The notes below the pieces were generated by a model. That model made no database searches. It saw only the letters and a list, made by a program, of their open reading frames with translations, and was not told the origin of the DNA. A DNA stretch of 38,766 nt from DAIOEK01 sp964648485 (GTDB lineage: Bacteria > Chloroflexota > Anaerolineae > Anaerolineales > Anaerolineaceae), in the NCBI GenBank assembly GCA_964648485.1, contig CAZYOF010000026.1, positions 1-38,766 of the forward strand, written 5' to 3'. How positions within the stretch are numbered: the first letter of the stretch is position 1; the number at the start of each line of letters is the position of its first letter. Position numbers and translations under genes: made by a program. Positions 25,747 through 33,613 of the stretch are shown here, one piece after another.

Positions 25747-26640
25747 TTATTGTAGCACTACCTCGGGGAGGGCTACCCAGTCGGTAGTCTGATCTGCAAC
25801 TTTATAATTGTGAATGATCTTTTGCGATATCATGGTATTTAAAATAGTAGAAATATACTTATGCTGACCACGGAAGAGTTTTTGTATATTTGCTTTTGTG
25901 CATATTCCACAAGATTGAAGATAGGTATATATCAGTTTTTCCAATGCCTGCTGTGAATTTATTGTTCGAGCAAGCGCGGGTATCTCCGGGTAGTGTCTGG
26001 CTACGATTTCATAAACAAAAGAATAATGCCAGGCACCACTTTTTGAAATTGCGATCGGTAAAATTTTCATATCCATTTGCAAATCAACTATTGCTTTATT
26101 GAAGGCTGTGTCGCTAGATTTTCCAACAAGGTGGGACGCCTTTTTTAATTGCAGTGTATCCAGGGGTCCATTACTCAAGATAGCGTCATAAATATTTCGA
26201 GCCTCAAAAGAAAGAAAACCTTCCTCATAGCGAATCAGGTGATCTTCCCGATAATCACCGAAATTGGCAGACAGCGCGTACAGGTATGGAGATAAATCAA
26301 ATCTCATCATAAAATTACGCCGGCAGAAGAGTTTTGAATAATACCAGTCATTTTTTCCAAGTAATGAATCTTTCCATGACCAGGTAATATGACCGGGATC
26401 GTCATGTTCATCGGCAACCGGGCGATCTCCGGCAACAGCTCCCCAGAGGGATGCGAGGGGTAGATCTTTTATCGGCCAAAAAGACACAATTCCATGCAGG
26501 TTTACGAATTTCACAGCTTGATGGATTTCAGAAATCCGCTGGTCGGGATTCATTCCAAATCTTTGATGGTAGAAATGCTTTAATTTTTCTGGATGTAACT
26601 CATTCTGGTTTTTGCTTTGCATAGTGACATTGTATTTCAA
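25747..26640 (-). CDS. AlkZ/YcaQ-related winged-helix protein
   Basis: The 297-residue protein resembles the AlkZ-related branch of the HTH_42 (YcaQ) family: an N-terminal helical part with GIVSFWPIKDLPLASLWGAV, the motif DDPGHITWSWKD, a segment YYSKLFCRRNFMMRFDL, then SKSGAWHYSFVYEI and two winged-helix-like units. Family members include DNA glycosylases that unhook interstrand crosslinks and alkylated purines, but this branch is little studied and activity is not assured. The first codon would be TTG at 26640; an ATG at 26622 is an alternative. Neither has a good ribosome binding site. It ends 36 bases before the GH13 gene start and may be co-transcribed. Confidence 0.6.
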   Translation of the reverse strand: MKYNVTMQSKNQNELHPEKLKHFYHQRFGMNPDQRISEIHQAVKFVNLHGIVSFWPIKDLPLASLWGAVAGDRPVADEHDDPGHITWSWKDSLLGKNDWYYSKLFCRRNFMMRFDLSPYLYALSANFGDYREDHLIRYEEGFLSFEARNIYDAILSNGPLDTLQLKKASHLVGKSSDTAFNKAIVDLQMDMKILPIAISKSGAWHYSFVYEIVARHYPEIPALARTINSQQALEKLIYTYLQSCGICTKANIQKLFRGQHKYISTILNTMISQKIIHNYKVADQTTDWVALPEVVLQ

Positions 26641-26655
26641 ATTTGTAAGTTAAAC

Positions 26656-26690
26656 AGAAAAACAGATCGAATAAATAACCTTGATCTGTT
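26656..26690 (-). terminator. terminator of the thiolase gene
   Basis: AACAGATC (26661-26668) pairs with GATCTGTT (26683-26690). On the minus strand the stem is followed by TTTCTG, giving a T-rich tail (GATCTGTTTTT). Confidence 0.6.
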
Positions 26691-26708
26691 GTTTTGAATA
26701 CGAATGAA

Positions 26709-27863
26709 TTAGCGAGTGGTTAGGATATGTGTAACAATATTTGAACCGCTTCCGCCAATATTCTGCGCCATTCCGGTTTTAACACCATCCAGCTGGTTTT
26801 CTCCGGCTTCTCCCCATAATTGCTGAACAACTTCTGTGATTTGGTACAAACCAGTAGCACCAACTGGATGTCCCCTTGCCTTCAACCCGCCGCGCGTTGC
26901 AACAGGAATTTTTCCTCCCGGGAATATCTCACCCTCATTTGCTAGGCGAGGTCCCTGACCTGGCTCTGCAAATCCGGCAGCTTCAAGAGACAATGCGGCC
27001 ATGATGGTAAAAGCATCGTGTGATTCAAAAAAGTCTATATCCTTTGGAGACAAACCTGCTTGTTTATATGCCTGTTTGCTGGACTGCTCTGCAGCTGTTA
27101 ACCATAGCGGTTTATTGCGATGCTGGATCCCGATTGCATCTGTAGCAGCAGAAGATCCTACCACTCGAACCACGGGGCGGCGGGAAAGCTTAACAGATTC
27201 AACAGGAACAAGTACTGCGGCTGCAGCACCATCCCCAACCGGGGAGGCATCCAATAAGTTAATTGGTGGGCAGATCATTCCTGCTTTGGCATAAGCTTCG
27301 GTGGTAATGGGATTTTGAAATCTCGCCTTTGGGTTCCTGGCACCATTTGCATGAGCATTAATGGAGAATGGTGCAAAATCTTCTTTTTTCCATCCATATT
27401 CAAACATATAACGATTCATGATAAATGCATTCAATGCAACAAAAGAAACGCCCATGCCTGCTTCAAAATCTGCATCGGCAGCAGTAGCCAACTCTGAAGT
27501 AATTTCGGGTAGGGGAGAATCTGTCATCTTTTCAACTGCAGATACAATTACGCATTCCATTTCTCCAGATGCAACCGCCATCACACCCTGCCTGAAAGCA
27601 GACGAGCCAGAACCACAAGCTGCCTCAATTTTCATCGCTTCGGTATAGCGTAAACCAACCCAATCTGACAGGTAGGCGCCCAAGTGTTGTTGGTGATTTG
27701 CTGAGCCAGACATCATATTCCCCACGTAAACAGCATCTGCATAGTCTCTACCGGCATCACGCATCGCATCAATTATCGCTTCACCAGCTAATTCTTTAAG
27801 TGACTTATCCCAATGTTCATCTATTCTTGTTTGACCAACGCCAATAACCGCAACTTGTCTCAT
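26709..27863 (-). CDS. thiolase-family acyl-CoA acyltransferase (SCP2-type)
   Basis: The 384-residue enzyme has the thiolase active-site residues: Cys83 in AACGSGSSAF, His about 282 in ESHDAFT and His about 332 in GHPVGATG. The SCP2-type is indicated by the short length, by EWGS-less N-terminal MRQVAVIGVGQTRIDE and by GGLKARGHPVGATG. Related archaeal and chloroflexal proteins act with a DUF35 OB-fold partner in mevalonate or acyl-CoA metabolism; no such partner is seen in this window. AGGGATAGG lies just before the ATG. The gene is single and has its own terminator. Confidence 0.88.
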   Translation of the reverse strand: MRQVAVIGVGQTRIDEHWDKSLKELAGEAIIDAMRDAGRDYADAVYVGNMMSGSANHQQHLGAYLSDWVGLRYTEAMKIEAACGSGSSAFRQGVMAVASGEMECVIVSAVEKMTDSPLPEITSELATAADADFEAGMGVSFVALNAFIMNRYMFEYGWKKEDFAPFSINAHANGARNPKARFQNPITTEAYAKAGMICPPINLLDASPVGDGAAAAVLVPVESVKLSRRPVVRVVGSSAATDAIGIQHRNKPLWLTAAEQSSKQAYKQAGLSPKDIDFFESHDAFTIMAALSLEAAGFAEPGQGPRLANEGEIFPGGKIPVATRGGLKARGHPVGATGLYQITEVVQQLWGEAGENQLDGVKTGMAQNIGGSGSNIVTHILTTR

Positions 27864-27898
27864 ATCCTATCCCTGTTTCAGTTGTATGATTAAAATTG

Positions 27899-27904
27899 AT
27901 TATA
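27899..27904 (-). promoter_or_regulatory. -10 box of the thiolase gene
   Basis: TATAAT on the minus strand lies 35 bases before the ATG at 27863. The -35 region is unclear. Confidence 0.35.
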
Positions 27905-27967
27905 GGCTGAAAACCTGTCAGAACCTATCAACTACTACTTAGAGGATACTTAACGCGGAGGTATGAT

Positions 27968-28609
27968 ATGCGAATCCATGATGTAAGCCTGACTTTGTCA
28001 CCAAGTCTACCTGTATGGCCGGGAGATCCGCAAATCTCCATTGAACGGGTGAAAAATATTGCAGATGGTGCCAATTCCAATGTCAGTAGAATTCTTTTTA
28101 ATGTACATGCTGGAACACATATTGATGCCCCAGTCCATTTTATTAATGACAGTAACATCAGTGTAGATAAAATCCCCTTATCTAAAATGGTGGGGCACTG
28201 CTTTGTGGTAGAAATACCTGATGATGCAGAACGAATTACGGCGAATGTATTAAAAAGTGTTTACATCCCTCAAAGTACAAAGAAAATTTTATTTAAAACT
28301 AAGAATTCAAAATTTTGGGCAAGTAAGGACACAGAATTTCACCCAGAGTTTGTCGGGATCAGCGAAGATGGAGCAAGATTTCTGGTAGACCTTGGAGTGG
28401 AATTAATTGGTGTCGATTACCTCTCAGTTGCTCCATACAAACAAAGCAGACCTACCCATGAAGAATTCCTAAATGCCGGTGTATTAATCATCGAGGGGTT
28501 GGATTTGTCACAAGTATTTGGAGGTTATTATTCTCTTTTTTGTTTACCGATTAAGCTGGCAGGATCGGATGGCGCACCCGCACGGGTAATCCTGATTGAG
28601 GAATCTTAA
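27968..28609 (+). CDS. cyclase-family metal-dependent hydrolase (PF04199)
   Basis: The 213-residue protein carries the metal-binding motif HAGTHIDAPVH (H47, H51, D53, H57) of the cyclase/kynurenine formamidase family. These enzymes hydrolyse amides or lactone-like substrates with zinc or manganese. The N-terminal SLTLSPSLPVWPGDP is the family's usual first segment. Whether it is a true kynurenine formamidase cannot be told; no tryptophan catabolism genes are nearby. GGAGGT lies 6 bases upstream of the ATG. It converges on the DUF309 gene, sharing a TTAA stop quadruplet. Confidence 0.87.
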   Translation: MRIHDVSLTLSPSLPVWPGDPQISIERVKNIADGANSNVSRILFNVHAGTHIDAPVHFINDSNISVDKIPLSKMVGHCFVVEIPDDAERITANVLKSVYIPQSTKKILFKTKNSKFWASKDTEFHPEFVGISEDGARFLVDLGVELIGVDYLSVAPYKQSRPTHEEFLNAGVLIIEGLDLSQVFGGYYSLFCLPIKLAGSDGAPARVILIEES

Positions 28610-29007
28610 TTATTAAGATCATAAATTATTTTCAAGATGGGTATCGATTGTATCGCAATCTGGTCTACAGGAGAAATCAAAGATATATATTTTCTGACCC
28701 GAATTAGGTCTTTGTATAATCTGGCGATATCCAAGGGATGTCGATATTTCTGCCATGGAGATAAATGGCAAATTGCGCGATCTGCAATCTTTAGCGCACC
28801 TGCCAAATTCCCTTTACGCAGATGAAGAATACAGATTCCTGCTTGCAAAATTCCCTGGTAAAGTCCGCGAAGATTATCATGTTCATCCCGCCAGGCGATT
28901 TCTAAAAGTTCATGGGCTTCAAAGTATTTTTCACTGTTAAATAAATTGATTCCCTCCCAGGCGGATAGAGAAATTTTGTAAGGTAAATTGGTTGAATTAA
29001 GGTCCAT
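28606..29007 (-). CDS. DUF309 domain protein
   Basis: The 133-residue helical protein has the DUF309 core: FNSEKYFEAHELLEIAWR (about 23-40), then RGLYQGILQAGICILHLRKG and NLAGALKIADRA. Members are small cytosolic proteins of unknown function found in many bacteria and archaea. Its ATG overlaps the end of the upstream lipoprotein gene by 11 bases and has no own ribosome binding site, so its translation is probably coupled. Confidence 0.85.
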   Translation of the reverse strand: MDLNSTNLPYKISLSAWEGINLFNSEKYFEAHELLEIAWRDEHDNLRGLYQGILQAGICILHLRKGNLAGALKIADRAICHLSPWQKYRHPLDIARLYKDLIRVRKYISLISPVDQIAIQSIPILKIIYDLNN

Positions 29008-29905
29008 TTTTAATTATTGCACTGCTGGCATGCTCAATCTCACCATTCACAGGCGAAGTGGTATAAATGACCAACCTCCCGGTTTTCCACTTCCCATGTG
29101 GTATTTCTGCCCGCAATGTAAAAGAACCGGGCTGCCCCATATCAGGGGCAGCCACCTGGATTGTTCCAGAGGTGATTACATTATCCGCACCGCCGCAAAT
29201 AAAATCAGTAGTGCCTACACCACCGTCTCCACATAGTTTATATTCAAGAGTGTTTTCAAAAATTCCTTCAGCCTTTCCTTCTGCCTGCAATTCTAATCGT
29301 GTATTATATTGACCAACCCGCAATCCGGTAATTAGTATTTTCTCTGTTGACGGAAACAGGTTTTCAGGGTTATCAAAATCGGAAACAAAATTTAAAATAC
29401 GACTGTTGAGATGTTCAAGGCTACCATCCTTTGCAGAACGCGAAAAAACTTGCATCATAGCCGAAGAATTCAGGCGGGCTTTAATTTCTAAATCCTCAGT
29501 AAAAACCCCCCGAACCCCCATTTCGGACTGAATAATTGTTGGGATAAGAAGAAGCTCAGTACCATCCATATCCACAACTCTTATGATTAGGTTCTGCTCA
29601 AATGTTGGATCTGCCATCCCTTGAACAGAAAATCCGTCCACAGGAACCTTACCAGTCGAGAATGGATACTGAATATCAATTACTTCCGGTAACTCGATGG
29701 ATATGATTTCACTTGTCGGTGCAGCGGAAGGTGATGGTTTTGGAGTAGGAACCGGAACCGTTGGAATAGCAACCGTAGAGGTTGGTATAGGCACGGAAGT
29801 AGGATCAGGCATTATGAGGATCGGTTCTTCGGTAGTTTCGATTGGTTTTACCTTACAACCACTCAGAAGTGAAAGAATAATTAGACTAGTGATTACTTTT
29901 TTCAT
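28997..29905 (-). CDS. lipoprotein with two Gmad2-like Ig domains
   Basis: The 302-residue product has a lipobox LLSGC (Cys17), a Pro/Thr-rich linker (about 25-70), then two Ig-like units. The first (about 75-175) has ISIELPEVIDIQYP and FSVQGMADPTFEQNLIIRV, matching the Gmad2 pattern seen in spore-germination-associated and chloroflexal surface proteins. The second (about 185-300) has LQAEGKAEGIFENTLEYKL. Role is probably surface binding. GGAGGT lies before the start. The DUF309 gene overlaps its end. Confidence 0.8.
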   Translation of the reverse strand: MKKVITSLIILSLLSGCKVKPIETTEEPILIMPDPTSVPIPTSTVAIPTVPVPTPKPSPSAAPTSEIISIELPEVIDIQYPFSTGKVPVDGFSVQGMADPTFEQNLIIRVVDMDGTELLLIPTIIQSEMGVRGVFTEDLEIKARLNSSAMMQVFSRSAKDGSLEHLNSRILNFVSDFDNPENLFPSTEKILITGLRVGQYNTRLELQAEGKAEGIFENTLEYKLCGDGGVGTTDFICGGADNVITSGTIQVAAPDMGQPGSFTLRAEIPHGKWKTGRLVIYTTSPVNGEIEHASSAIIKNGP

Positions 29906-29995
29906 TCATCAAACCTCCAAAAAGATCAATGCGATTATAGCATCCATCATCAGGTGTTATATAATCACATAGATACTCTTGATAAGGCGGTAATT

Positions 29996-31348
29996 ATGGA
30001 GAATATTCAGGATAGCGAAATTCTTGAAAAGGCGATGCAGCATAATTTTTGGACATGGTCTGCTCAAAAAAGGGTTAAGCCAATCGCTGTTAATAGAGCG
30101 GAAAATGTTTATTTTTGGGATGTCGATGGTAAACGGTATCTTGATTTTAATTCTATGGTTATGTGTGTAAACATCGGTCATGGAGATAAGCGGGTTATTC
30201 AGGCAATTCAACGACAGGCAGAAGCATTACCGTTTGCAGGTCCACAAATGGCGACAAAACCCAGAGCCTTATTGGGAGAGTTACTGGCAGAAATCACACC
30301 TGTAAATTTAAATACATTTCTATATACACTCGGCGGCGCAGATGCAAATGAAAATGCAATGAAACTTGCGAGAGCGTACTCTGGAAAACATAAAATATTG
30401 ACCCGTTACCGGTCATACCACGGGGCTTCATCTGGCGCGATGAGCGCGACCGGCGATCCGAGGAGAACAGCGTGGGAACCCAATCTGCCATCCGGTATTG
30501 TACACTTCCTGGATCCATATCAATATAGGTCCACCTTTCATCGGCGGAATGATCATATTTCTGAAGAAGATTTCGCTCAGGATTATGTGAATCACCTCGA
30601 AGAAATAATACAATTTGAACGTCCGGAAACGATCGCTGCGATAATGCTGGAAACAGTTACCGGGACAAACGGAATCATCATTCCACCCAAAGGATATTTA
30701 CATGGCGTCAGGAATTTGTGCGATAAATTTGGAATATTACTCATTGCGGATGAAGTGATGAGCGGGTTCGGGCGCACAGGAAAATGGTTTGCGGTAGATC
30801 ATTGGCAGGTGAAACCTGATTTAATGACCATGGCAAAAGGATTGACCTCTGGTTACGCCCCGCTTGGCGCGGTAGCGATGACATCGGATATTGCGCATCA
30901 TTTTGATGACATCGTTTTTGAAGGTGGTCTAACTTTTAATGGACACCCAATTTCACTGGCAGCGGCTATTGCTAATATTGAGGTCTTGAAAGAGGATAGG
31001 CTCATCGAAAATGCAGAAATGATGGGGGAAGTCATTCGCAAAAAACATGAGTGGCTTTACGAAAAACATCCAAGTATCGGTACATTCAGGAATATCGGCT
31101 GCTTTGGAGTCATTGAATTTGTCAGATCTCGTGACACTCGTGAGCCAATTTGTCCTTTTAATCAGACTTCTAAGGTGATGCAAGAATTTCGAAGTAAGTT
31201 GTTACATGCTGGATTGTTTGCCTATATACACTGGCATACACTTTTGATTATTCCTCCGCTGTGCATCACAAAAGAGCAGCTCGATGAGGGATATGAAATC
31301 ATAGACCAGGCGATAGAATTACTGGATCAGGAAGTTGTAAAAAATTAA
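29996..31348 (+). CDS. class III PLP-dependent aminotransferase
   Basis: The 450-residue enzyme has the class III fold: a substrate segment at the start, GGADANENAMKLAR, then the metal-free PLP pocket IADEVMSGFGRTGKWF and the Schiff-base lysine K281 in TMAKGLTSGYAPLGA. It resembles taurine-pyruvate or other omega-amino acid aminotransferases; the substrate is not firm. AAGGCGG precedes the ATG at 29996; a longer start at 29954 has no site. The thioredoxin reductase gene follows 13 bases later. Confidence 0.9.
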   Translation: MENIQDSEILEKAMQHNFWTWSAQKRVKPIAVNRAENVYFWDVDGKRYLDFNSMVMCVNIGHGDKRVIQAIQRQAEALPFAGPQMATKPRALLGELLAEITPVNLNTFLYTLGGADANENAMKLARAYSGKHKILTRYRSYHGASSGAMSATGDPRRTAWEPNLPSGIVHFLDPYQYRSTFHRRNDHISEEDFAQDYVNHLEEIIQFERPETIAAIMLETVTGTNGIIIPPKGYLHGVRNLCDKFGILLIADEVMSGFGRTGKWFAVDHWQVKPDLMTMAKGLTSGYAPLGAVAMTSDIAHHFDDIVFEGGLTFNGHPISLAAAIANIEVLKEDRLIENAEMMGEVIRKKHEWLYEKHPSIGTFRNIGCFGVIEFVRSRDTREPICPFNQTSKVMQEFRSKLLHAGLFAYIHWHTLLIIPPLCITKEQLDEGYEIIDQAIELLDQEVVKN

Positions 31349-31361
31349 TCACAGGTGATTT

Positions 31362-32336
31362 ATGGAATTCAATCTTTCAGGTCTAACAAAAATACAAAAA
31401 CCAAATGACAGCGAGAAAAAAGTAGAAAAATTAATCATCATCGGTTCTGGTCCGGCAGGTTTGGCAGCCGCATTATACGCTGCACGAGCTGAACTGGCTC
31501 CCCTTGTTTTTACCGGAGTAGAGTTGGGTGGACAGGCTGCATTAACCCATATCATCGAAAATTATCCGGGATTTCCTGAAGGTGTCGGCGGATTTGAACT
31601 TGGAGAAATGTTCTATAAACAGGCTGAGAAATTTGGAGCACGTATAGAATTTGATAGTATTACCCAGGTAGATTTTTCCAGAACTCCCTATGTTCTTAAG
31701 ACATACAGTCGCGAATACTTTGCCCATTCCGTAGTCCTTGCAACTGGTGCAACACCGATCCACTTGAATATTCCCGGGGAAAAGGAATTAACAGGTAAAG
31801 GAGTCTCATACTGCGCTACTTGTGATGGATCATTTTTTAAGGAAAAAAAGGTTGCGGTCGTTGGCGGTGGAGATTCGGCTGTTGAGGAAGCCATATTCCT
31901 CACAAGATTTGCATCATCCGTAACCATCATCCATCGTAGAGATGAACTTCGTGCAGGAGCTATTTTACAGAACAGGGCAAAAAACAACCCAAAAATCAAC
32001 TTCATTTGGGATACAGTAGTTGATAAAATTACTGGAGTTGACAGCGTTGAGGGGTTAGTACTGAAGAACGTAAAAACCGGAATAGTTAGTACCGAACCTA
32101 TTGATGGTGTTTTCATTTTTATCGGTCATAAGCCGAATACGGAATTATTTATTGGCAGTGTAAAATTAGACGACAAAGGATATATACTTGTCGATACTGA
32201 ATTGAAAACTAACCTGCCTGGAGTTTACGCGGCGGGAGAAGTAGCAGACCCCCATTTCAGGCAAGTGATTACATCTGCTGGGATGGGTGCAGGCGCAGCG
32301 ATCATGGCTACCCGTTTTCTGGAAGAATTGGAATAA
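31362..32336 (+). CDS. trxB: thioredoxin reductase
   Basis: The 324-residue flavoprotein has an FAD-binding GSGPAGLAAALYAA, an NADPH-binding VGGGDSAVEEA and the redox-active CATC (C151 and C154). It passes electrons from NADPH to thioredoxin. The N terminus is about 24 residues longer than usual. The C-terminal FAD motif reads AAGEVAD instead of AAGDVRD, and the normal AGDG after it is AGMG; both are mild departures. AGGTGA lies before the ATG. It ends with a bidirectional terminator. Confidence 0.92.
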   Translation: MEFNLSGLTKIQKPNDSEKKVEKLIIIGSGPAGLAAALYAARAELAPLVFTGVELGGQAALTHIIENYPGFPEGVGGFELGEMFYKQAEKFGARIEFDSITQVDFSRTPYVLKTYSREYFAHSVVLATGATPIHLNIPGEKELTGKGVSYCATCDGSFFKEKKVAVVGGGDSAVEEAIFLTRFASSVTIIHRRDELRAGAILQNRAKNNPKINFIWDTVVDKITGVDSVEGLVLKNVKTGIVSTEPIDGVFIFIGHKPNTELFIGSVKLDDKGYILVDTELKTNLPGVYAAGEVADPHFRQVITSAGMGAGAAIMATRFLEELE

Positions 32337-32340
32337 ATGC

Positions 32341-32371
32341 AAAAAATCGCCATCTCAGATGGCGATTTTTT
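32341..32371. terminator. bidirectional terminator after trxB
   Basis: AAAAAATCGCCATC and GATGGCGATTTTTT form a stem around a TCA loop. It serves trxB on plus and the LysM gene on minus. Confidence 0.87.
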
Positions 32372-32384
32372 TGTTATTTGCTAT

Positions 32385-33530
32385 TTATGGTGTTGGCGTG
32401 GTAGCAACAGATGCACCAATCCAAGAAAATGCCCGTTGTTCCGAAACGTCACCCGCAGATTCATAAATGGGTTTGCCGACACTGTCATTACCACTCTGCC
32501 GTACCACAGTTACCCACCATTTCATCACATGGGGAAGATTATCATTTGGCCGGAATGAAGTTGGCACAATGAATTTTGTATCTGATACGTAATCAACCAA
32601 ACGACGTTGATTCTGGTCTGTTAGATCCACAACAGTAACCTGATAAAGTTCATTCGGTCTCAGCGCTGCAACAGATGCCCATTGCAAAGTGAAATTATCA
32701 TTCGCTAATGTAAACGAGGCACCATCAGGTGGAAGTAAAAGATTGGGCGCAGGATACGGGGGTGGCAGAGTAGGCGTGGGTGTTGGTCCCGGTGTGGGAT
32801 TTCTCTTGCAAAGTGGAATGATCAACTTCATCCCTTCCCATACGATATCATTTGCCATACCGTTGTATTCTTTGATCGCAGACATCGGAACATCGTAATT
32901 CAGGGATACAGTACTCAAAGTATCTGTGGCTTTGACTGTATAGATATCCTTCAAACAGGCTGCTTCGGTTGCATCCACCCCGGAAAGAGTCGCGGTCGGC
33001 GTAGCTGTAGGCGTCGGTGTTGGTTGTGGAATGAGTATTTTCATCCCTGGGACCAAAATACAATTCGCTCCGAGGTTATTTAATTGAATGATAGATTGAA
33101 GCGAAACATCAAAGGTAAAGGCCAATGTAGTGCAGTAATCGCCTTCCTGTACGGTGTATTCAATGGGAGGAATCGGTGTGAGGGTTGGCTCTAAAGTTGG
33201 CGTCATAGTCATTGTGGGCGTCAACGTGAGGGTCGGAGTTGCAGTTGCTGTTGGTTCAGGGGTAGGTTCTACAACTCTTCCTGTGGAGCGGAGTGTAAAG
33301 AAAACGGCTGCAGCTCCAATCACGAGGAATAATGTAAGCAGTCCTAATGCAGCAGGTAACGTCAGGGTTAATTCAGGCATTTTGCTTCCCTGAACAGACT
33401 TACTTGCTGATGTTACAGGATTAGAAGCGGCAAGGTTCGTACCGCATACTACGCACTTGACAGATTTTTCACTCACCTTGGTGCCGCAAGTCGGACAGGT
33501 TTTTGTTGGTGTAGATTTTTCTGGACTCAT
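32385..33530 (-). CDS. membrane protein with zinc ribbon and two LysM domains
   Basis: The 381-residue protein has a cytoplasmic zinc ribbon (C12, C15, C26 and C29), a membrane helix (about 58-80), a Pro/Thr-rich linker, LysM domain 1 (about 125-170), linker, LysM domain 2 (about 195-242), linker, and an Ig/FN3-like C-terminal domain (about 275-375). LysM binds peptidoglycan, so the protein spans the membrane and reaches the wall; the internal zinc ribbon could bind a partner in the cytoplasm. The ribosome binding site GGAG is 14 bases from the ATG, so translation may be weak. Confidence 0.85.
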   Translation of the reverse strand: MSPEKSTPTKTCPTCGTKVSEKSVKCVVCGTNLAASNPVTSASKSVQGSKMPELTLTLPAALGLLTLFLVIGAAAVFFTLRSTGRVVEPTPEPTATATPTLTLTPTMTMTPTLEPTLTPIPPIEYTVQEGDYCTTLAFTFDVSLQSIIQLNNLGANCILVPGMKILIPQPTPTPTATPTATLSGVDATEAACLKDIYTVKATDTLSTVSLNYDVPMSAIKEYNGMANDIVWEGMKLIIPLCKRNPTPGPTPTPTLPPPYPAPNLLLPPDGASFTLANDNFTLQWASVAALRPNELYQVTVVDLTDQNQRRLVDYVSDTKFIVPTSFRPNDNLPHVMKWWVTVVRQSGNDSVGKPIYESAGDVSEQRAFSWIGASVATTPTP

Positions 33531-33557
33531 ATATTCAATCGTTCTCCAAGTGTGCGT

Positions 33558-33566
33558 ATTATACCA
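33558..33566 (-). promoter_or_regulatory. extended -10 promoter of the LysM gene
   Basis: On the minus strand TGGTATAAT is an extended -10 box. Transcription would start near 33551, 20 bases before the ATG. Confidence 0.5.
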
Positions 33567-33596
33567 GCAATCAAACTACGGTTTTTATAACTAAAT

Positions 33597-33605
33597 TATG
33601 ATAAT
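33597..33605 (+). promoter_or_regulatory. possible -10 region of hemW
   Basis: TATGATAAT lies 8 to 11 bases before the ATG at 33614 and there is no ribosome binding site in between. If it is the -10 region, the mRNA is leaderless or nearly so. Confidence 0.35.
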
Positions 33606-33613
33606 ATCACCGC

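Noticed and set aside
32761..33260. Tandem DNA repeat
   Set aside because: The GTTGGTGT-like runs are degenerate codons of Pro/Thr linkers in the LysM protein, not an independent repeat.
32689..33393. Gly/Val-rich open frames opposite the LysM gene
   Set aside because: They arise from the antisense of Thr/Pro repeats (ACN/CCN codons read backwards as Val/Gly) and are not genes.
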